Positions 60,612 to 64,000 of a stretch of 64,000 bases of DNA are shown here, piece after piece. Under the pieces are notes generated by a model. That model was not told where the DNA came from. It saw nothing but the letters and a program-made list of their open reading frames with translations, and did not search any database. This stretch comes from CAVWTN01 sp963757945 (lineage in GTDB: Bacteria; Vulcanimicrobiota; Vulcanimicrobiia; Vulcanimicrobiales; Vulcanimicrobiaceae). The position numbers and the translations under genes are program-made. Position 1 is the stretch's first letter, and each line of letters opens with the position of its first letter. Where the stretch lies: positions 1,488,001-1,552,000 of the forward strand of contig CAVWTN010000002.1 of the NCBI GenBank assembly GCA_963757945.1, in the 5' to 3' direction.

Positions 60612-61141
60612 AGCTTCATCGCTCCTTCGGCTTTGCCAATGTGCAGCGTTCCCGCGCGAATGTCGTAGATGAGGCTGCTCACGCGCATCGGCTCCTCGGA
60701 TTGCGAGACGAACGTGAGTGGGCTCGTGACGCTGAGCGTCTGCTGGCTTTCGTTCCAGGTCAACGTATCGGTCTCGAACGAACGCCAGGACTTGCGATCG
60801 ATCGATTCGACGTGCAGTTTGCCGTTCGCGAAGAAGTCGCGCGTGAGCATGTTCACGCTCAGATGCTGCGCGGTCAGGTGCAGGTACGGTTTGCCGTCGC
60901 GATAGATCACGCCGTTGTGCACGCCGTCGACGTTGAGGATCGTTTGATCGTTGTTCGCCACGATCTTGTCGTATTCGCAGGACCACGAAGGCGTCGTGAT
61001 CCGCCGGCCCGCGGCGTGCCCCTTGCCGAACGTGATGGACGTATCCGGCGGCGCCGCGGTTTCGTCGCGGCCTGAGTAGATGATGCCGCCGGCCAGCAAG
61101 AGCACGAACGCGATCGCCACGAACAGGAGCGTGCGTCTCAT
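60608..61141 (-). CDS. lptC: LptC-like LPS export protein
   Basis: 177 residues from ATG 61141, overlapping lnt as ATGA. One N-terminal membrane helix (RTLLFVAIAFVLLLAGGIIY) is followed by a periplasmic beta-jellyroll of the OstA/LptC type: WSCEYDKIVANNDQTILNVDGV, LHLTAQHLSVNMLTRDFFA, LTWNESQQTLSVTSPLTF. LptC bridges the LptBFG ABC pump and LptA on the way of LPS to the outer membrane. Its place after lnt and near an LptD-like fragment supports this. The name LptC rather than LptA rests on the membrane anchor. Confidence 0.83.
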   Translation of the reverse strand: MRRTLLFVAIAFVLLLAGGIIYSGRDETAAPPDTSITFGKGHAAGRRITTPSWSCEYDKIVANNDQTILNVDGVHNGVIYRDGKPYLHLTAQHLSVNMLTRDFFANGKLHVESIDRKSWRSFETDTLTWNESQQTLSVTSPLTFVSQSEEPMRVSSLIYDIRAGTLHIGKAEGAMKL

Positions 61142-62727
61142 ACAGTGCGTCGCCTGGGGCTCAACACGGCCCCGAGATAGATCAGCGCGAACGAGAGCGC
61201 GATCGGATACGAGCCGTAATGCGCGTACGCCGTCGGAAGCGCCCGGCCGACCGGCGCCGCGATCACGTCTTGCGTTTCGAGCCTGGTTTCCGCGGTGTAG
61301 CGGCCGTCCGGCCCGATGATCCCGCTGATCCCGGTCGCGGCGGCGCGCACGACCCAGGCGCCCGTCTCGAGCGCGCGCATCTGCGCGATCTGCGCGTGCT
61401 GGTAGGGGCCCGCGGTCGTGCCGAACCAGGCGTCGTCCGTGGCGACCAGGAGGACGTCCGCGCCGTTCTGCACGTCCTCGACGGCCAGATCGGTGAAGGC
61501 CGATTCCCAGCAGATCAGCGGGGCGACGATGCGCGGGCCGACGTGCAAGACGCCGTCGCCCTCGCCCGAACCGAAGCGCGAAACGAACGAGGCGCCTGGG
61601 ACTTTCCCCAGCAGATCCGGCGCGGGGAGCGTCTCGACGAACGGCACGAGTTGCCGCTTGCGGTAGACGTTCGCGAGCCCGGCGTCCGGCGTGAAGAAGT
61701 AGAGCGCGTTATAGCCGGTCGCGTTGCGAATCTGGCGTGCGCCGACGATCAGCGTCGTGTTCAGCGAGCGCGCGAGTTCGCGGAAGCGGTAGAGCACTTC
61801 GGGTGCCGTGTTGAGATCGAGCGGGATCACGGTCTCGGGCCACAGCACGAAGAGCGGCTTCGAGGCCGCGGTCCCTTCCGTCAGCGCGACGCTGCGCTCG
61901 ATCGCGAGCGGCAGCGCTTCCGGCTGCCACTTCAGCGTTTGCCGGATGTTCGGCTGAATCACCGCGACGGTCACCGGCGCGGCGCCCGCAGGCAACGCGC
62001 TCGCGGGCGTGCGCGCGGGCCAGGCCCACCAAGCGAGCGCGGTGCACGCGACCACGGCCGCAAGCGCGATCGTGCCGCTGCGCACCGCGCGGAACGACCA
62101 GGCCGGAGGCAGGAGCGCCGCCAGATACGCCGCCGCCACCGCGAGCGCGAACGTGATCCCGAAGGCGCCCGCGAACGCCGCGAGCGGCGCGAACGGCCCT
62201 TCGACCTGGGTGTACGAGAGGTTGCCGAACGGCACGCCGAGCGGCCCCGTCGAGCGCAGCCATTCGCAGAGCGCGTAGGCGGCCGCCCCCGCGAGCGGCG
62301 CGAGCGCGTGCGGCGCGCGCAGCCAGGCCGCCGCGATCAGCGCTCCGGCCACGCCGAACGAGAGGCCTTCGATCAGCGAGGGCGCGAGCACGAGCACGAA
62401 GCCGTACGGCGCGACGAGCGTGCCCGCGGTATCGGCCGCCCACGACAGCACGATGCAGAAGTAGAGCGTGCCCGCGAGCCAGCCGAGCAGAAACGCTCGA
62501 GCGGGCGTACATCGGAACCAGGCCCAGAAGAGCCCGATCAGCCCGAGCGGCGCGAGCCAGCCGACGTTCGTCTTCGGGAAGGCGACCGTCATCACGACCG
62601 TGCCCGCAAGCGCGGCCAAGCCCACGAGCGGAAACGGCATGGGACGGCGCACGGGGGCGGCGGGGCGAACGATCTGCGGCGGACTCGGCGCGGTGGCTTG
62701 CCGAATGACGCTCGATCCGGTCTTCAC
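61138..62727 (-). CDS. lnt: Apolipoprotein N-acyltransferase
   Basis: 529 residues from ATG 62727. An N-terminal membrane half (about seven helices, starting LVGLAALAGTVVMTVAFPK) precedes the nitrilase domain with the Glu-Lys-Cys triad: LWPETVIP (Glu), YRKRQLVPFVE (Lys) and PLICWES (Cys). A final helix (SYPIALSFALIYLGAVL) returns to the membrane. Lnt adds the third acyl chain to lipoproteins in the inner membrane of diderms. It starts an operon with lptC, the deacylase and the Crp-type regulator, and is divergent from a lipoprotein gene (62 bases). Confidence 0.96.
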   Translation of the reverse strand: MKTGSSVIRQATAPSPPQIVRPAAPVRRPMPFPLVGLAALAGTVVMTVAFPKTNVGWLAPLGLIGLFWAWFRCTPARAFLLGWLAGTLYFCIVLSWAADTAGTLVAPYGFVLVLAPSLIEGLSFGVAGALIAAAWLRAPHALAPLAGAAAYALCEWLRSTGPLGVPFGNLSYTQVEGPFAPLAAFAGAFGITFALAVAAAYLAALLPPAWSFRAVRSGTIALAAVVACTALAWWAWPARTPASALPAGAAPVTVAVIQPNIRQTLKWQPEALPLAIERSVALTEGTAASKPLFVLWPETVIPLDLNTAPEVLYRFRELARSLNTTLIVGARQIRNATGYNALYFFTPDAGLANVYRKRQLVPFVETLPAPDLLGKVPGASFVSRFGSGEGDGVLHVGPRIVAPLICWESAFTDLAVEDVQNGADVLLVATDDAWFGTTAGPYQHAQIAQMRALETGAWVVRAAATGISGIIGPDGRYTAETRLETQDVIAAPVGRALPTAYAHYGSYPIALSFALIYLGAVLSPRRRTV

Positions 62728-62789
62728 AAGAGCGTTCGGGTTCGCCGCGCCGATGGGACTTCGCTCCTCGCCCGGCCAAGTGGCTCCCG

Positions 62790-63503
62790 ATGCGCCGGCT
62801 CCCCTTTCTCTTCGGCTCCGCGGCTTTTGTGGCCGCAGCGGTCGCTTGCGGCCGCCAGGTCACGCCCGATCCTACCACGAGCAATCTCGCCGGAAAGATG
62901 GTGATCCGCTATCGGACCGTCTATCCGATGGATTTCAACAACGTCAATTACTTCATCATCTTCAACACGACGGGGAACGGCGCCGAGCCGTACGCCAACG
63001 GCTACGCGACGACGTATCAGAACTATTCCTTCGCGTTCGTCGTGGGCGCCGCGACCGGCGGATCGACCGCGGTGCCGACGCTCTACCAGTATTATCTGGT
63101 CCCCGGGACGTCCTCGGGCGTGCAAGTGCGCGCGATCCCGGTCTCGCAATTCACGACGCTGCAAGTGAACACGAACGGGCAGAACACCGAGTTCACGCTG
63201 ACGTTCGATCGCGTCCAGTTCGACATCGCATCGCCCGTCACGCCGACGCCCGGGCCGACGGCGCCCGCGCCCGGCCCCACGGCGGATGCGCTGCGCTATT
63301 GGTACATCAACTTCGTCACGACGAATCGCGCGGGCATTCCGCTGGACGCGCTCGGGTTCGGAGCGAACGACACGTCGTTTACGTTCAACATCGATACGGC
63401 GTCGGCGTACGATTCGACGATCCCGGCGCGCCCCGCCGGCATCACGCCGCCGTCGATCCCGGCCGCGTTCATCAACGGCGGCGATATCCTCAACACGCCG
63501 TAG
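62790..63503 (+). CDS. Putative lipoprotein with proline-threonine linker
   Basis: 237 residues from ATG 62790. Signal MRRLPFLFGSAAFVAAAVAC ends in lipobox AVAC. The mature part starts with a beta-rich domain (GKMVIRYRTVYPMDFNNVNYFIIF, then TLYQYYLVPG), followed by a TPTPGPTAPAPGPT linker and a second small domain (RYWYINFVTTNRAG). No family is recognised. It is divergent from lnt, the enzyme that would finish its own lipid anchor, and convergent with the LptD-like gene. Confidence 0.75.
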   Translation: MRRLPFLFGSAAFVAAAVACGRQVTPDPTTSNLAGKMVIRYRTVYPMDFNNVNYFIIFNTTGNGAEPYANGYATTYQNYSFAFVVGAATGGSTAVPTLYQYYLVPGTSSGVQVRAIPVSQFTTLQVNTNGQNTEFTLTFDRVQFDIASPVTPTPGPTAPAPGPTADALRYWYINFVTTNRAGIPLDALGFGANDTSFTFNIDTASAYDSTIPARPAGITPPSIPAAFINGGDILNTP

Positions 63504-63523
63504 CCGCAGCCCGCCCGGGCGCG

Positions 63524-64000
63524 CTAGAACGCGAGGCTCTGCGGGAGGATCGATTGCGTGTTCTGCCCGATCCCGAAGCCCGCGGAGCGGCTGGGGAACG
63601 CGAGCAGATCGAAGGTGAGGTTGACCTGCTTGATGTCCTCGTCGTAGTTGATGCGGAAGTCGTAGCAATCGCCGATGATCTTGCGATAGCCGATGTTCTT
63701 GTTTTCTAGGCGCCCTTTGTTCTTCCAATCGACGTTCGTGGTGAACGAGATGTCGGTGCCGCGGCCGAACGGCGTCCAGACCTGGACGTTCGTCGTTCCG
63801 AAGCCGTTCCCGGGGCCGGGGCTCCAGTAGCCGCCGAGGATCAGCGCGGAGCGCGGCGAGGGGCGCGAGGTGAGCTGATAGCTGATCGGCTGCGCCTGCA
63901 TGTTGAAGAACGTGCTGGTCGCAAGCGAGAGCGAGTAGACGTCCTTGTTGTAGATGCGCAGCACGTCTTGCGCGCCGTGCGAGCCGCTGGAGAGGATGTC
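63524..64000 (-). CDS. C-terminal part of an outer-membrane barrel protein, LptD-like (5' end outside window)
   Basis: The frame is open from base 64000 to the stop at 63524, about 158 residues. Alternating strand-like residues run through it (SLATSTFFNMQAQPISYQLTSR, NVQVWTPFGRGTDISF, YDFRINYDEDIKQVNLTFDLLAFP) and the last residue is Phe, a mark of outer-membrane barrels. IGYRKIIGDCYDFRINYDE resembles the end of LptD/OstA, where a Cys and a Tyr-rich strand precede the C-terminus. The context with lptC and lnt favours LptD, but a different barrel is possible, and only the last third or less is visible. Confidence 0.55.
   Translation of the reverse strand, partial: DILSSGSHGAQDVLRIYNKDVYSLSLATSTFFNMQAQPISYQLTSRPSPRSALILGGYWSPGPGNGFGTTNVQVWTPFGRGTDISFTTNVDWKNKGRLENKNIGYRKIIGDCYDFRINYDEDIKQVNLTFDLLAFPSRSAGFGIGQNTQSILPQSLAF

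Overview
The window is 64 kb of visibly GC-rich bacterial chromosome. Coding is dense and falls on both strands. Several genes point to a diderm (LPS-type) cell: an apolipoprotein N-acyltransferase (lnt), an LptC-like protein, a C-terminal fragment that looks like an outer-membrane barrel of the LptD type, and several lipobox proteins. Together with a one-chain 2-oxoglutarate dehydrogenase E1-E2 and Flp/Tad pilus parts, this fits a high-GC environmental lineage such as Eremiobacterota/Vulcanimicrobiota. That placement is inference; no 16S gene is present. I see no transposase, integrase, prophage or CRISPR array, so the region reads as core and accessory chromosome rather than a mobile island.

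Layout. 1-9.1 kb: mostly single metabolic genes (SDR and NAD(P)-binding oxidoreductases, an acrylyl-CoA-reductase-like enzyme, a signal-less HtrA-type protease, a DMT exporter, tRNA-Leu(CAG), a DHFR-fold reductase, a glyoxalase-fold protein, a RidA-like protein). 9.1-16.3 kb: an AAA ATPase with an inverted repeat upstream, a lipoprotein, a lone Flp pilin and the fused 2-oxoglutarate dehydrogenase. 16.5-22.7 kb: a DJ-1/PfpI protein, then an lrp-kdd-kamA operon for lysine/beta-lysine catabolism, divergent from a peptide-binding lipoprotein-like SBP. 22.8-25.6 kb: the three-subunit proton-translocating transhydrogenase pntAA-pntAB-pntB. 26-30.5 kb: an RCK-pore-RCK channel-like protein, an FAH-family hydrolase, a frameshifted zinc-ribbon gene, a nitroreductase and small secreted or membrane proteins.

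30.6-37.4 kb is a five-gene overlapping operon: lipoprotein, alpha-2-macroglobulin-like protein without a thioester, polA, DUF192, secreted protein. It is followed by mutM, rpsA and coaE. 40.9-43 kb carries three Tad-type pilus assembly genes (TadE, TadE, TadG-like). 43.1-49.9 kb is a tight run: S53 peptidase, STAND-type ATPase with helical repeats, HD-GYP, GGDEF-EAL. It looks like a cyclic-di-GMP signalling cassette. 50.1-58.3 kb holds an Acg-type nitroreductase, DUF5069, a full-length thioester alpha-2-macroglobulin, DUF4126, DUF1801 and a DUF4160/DUF2442 pair. 58.4-64 kb is an envelope operon in which lnt, lptC, an N-acyl-D-amino-acid deacylase and a Crp/Fnr regulator overlap by four bases at each junction, flanked by a lipoprotein and an LptD-like fragment.

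A dispersed GC-rich repeat with the core CCCTTCGACAAGCTCAGGGTGAC sits in at least five gene borders, sometimes as an inverted pair; at one site it supplies the stop codon of coaE. Many genes begin with GTG or TTG. Two (rpsA and the macroglobulin-like gene) have coding frames reaching upstream of any canonical start. The long arginine-rich open frames opposite or across real genes are shadows of the high GC content and are not annotated.
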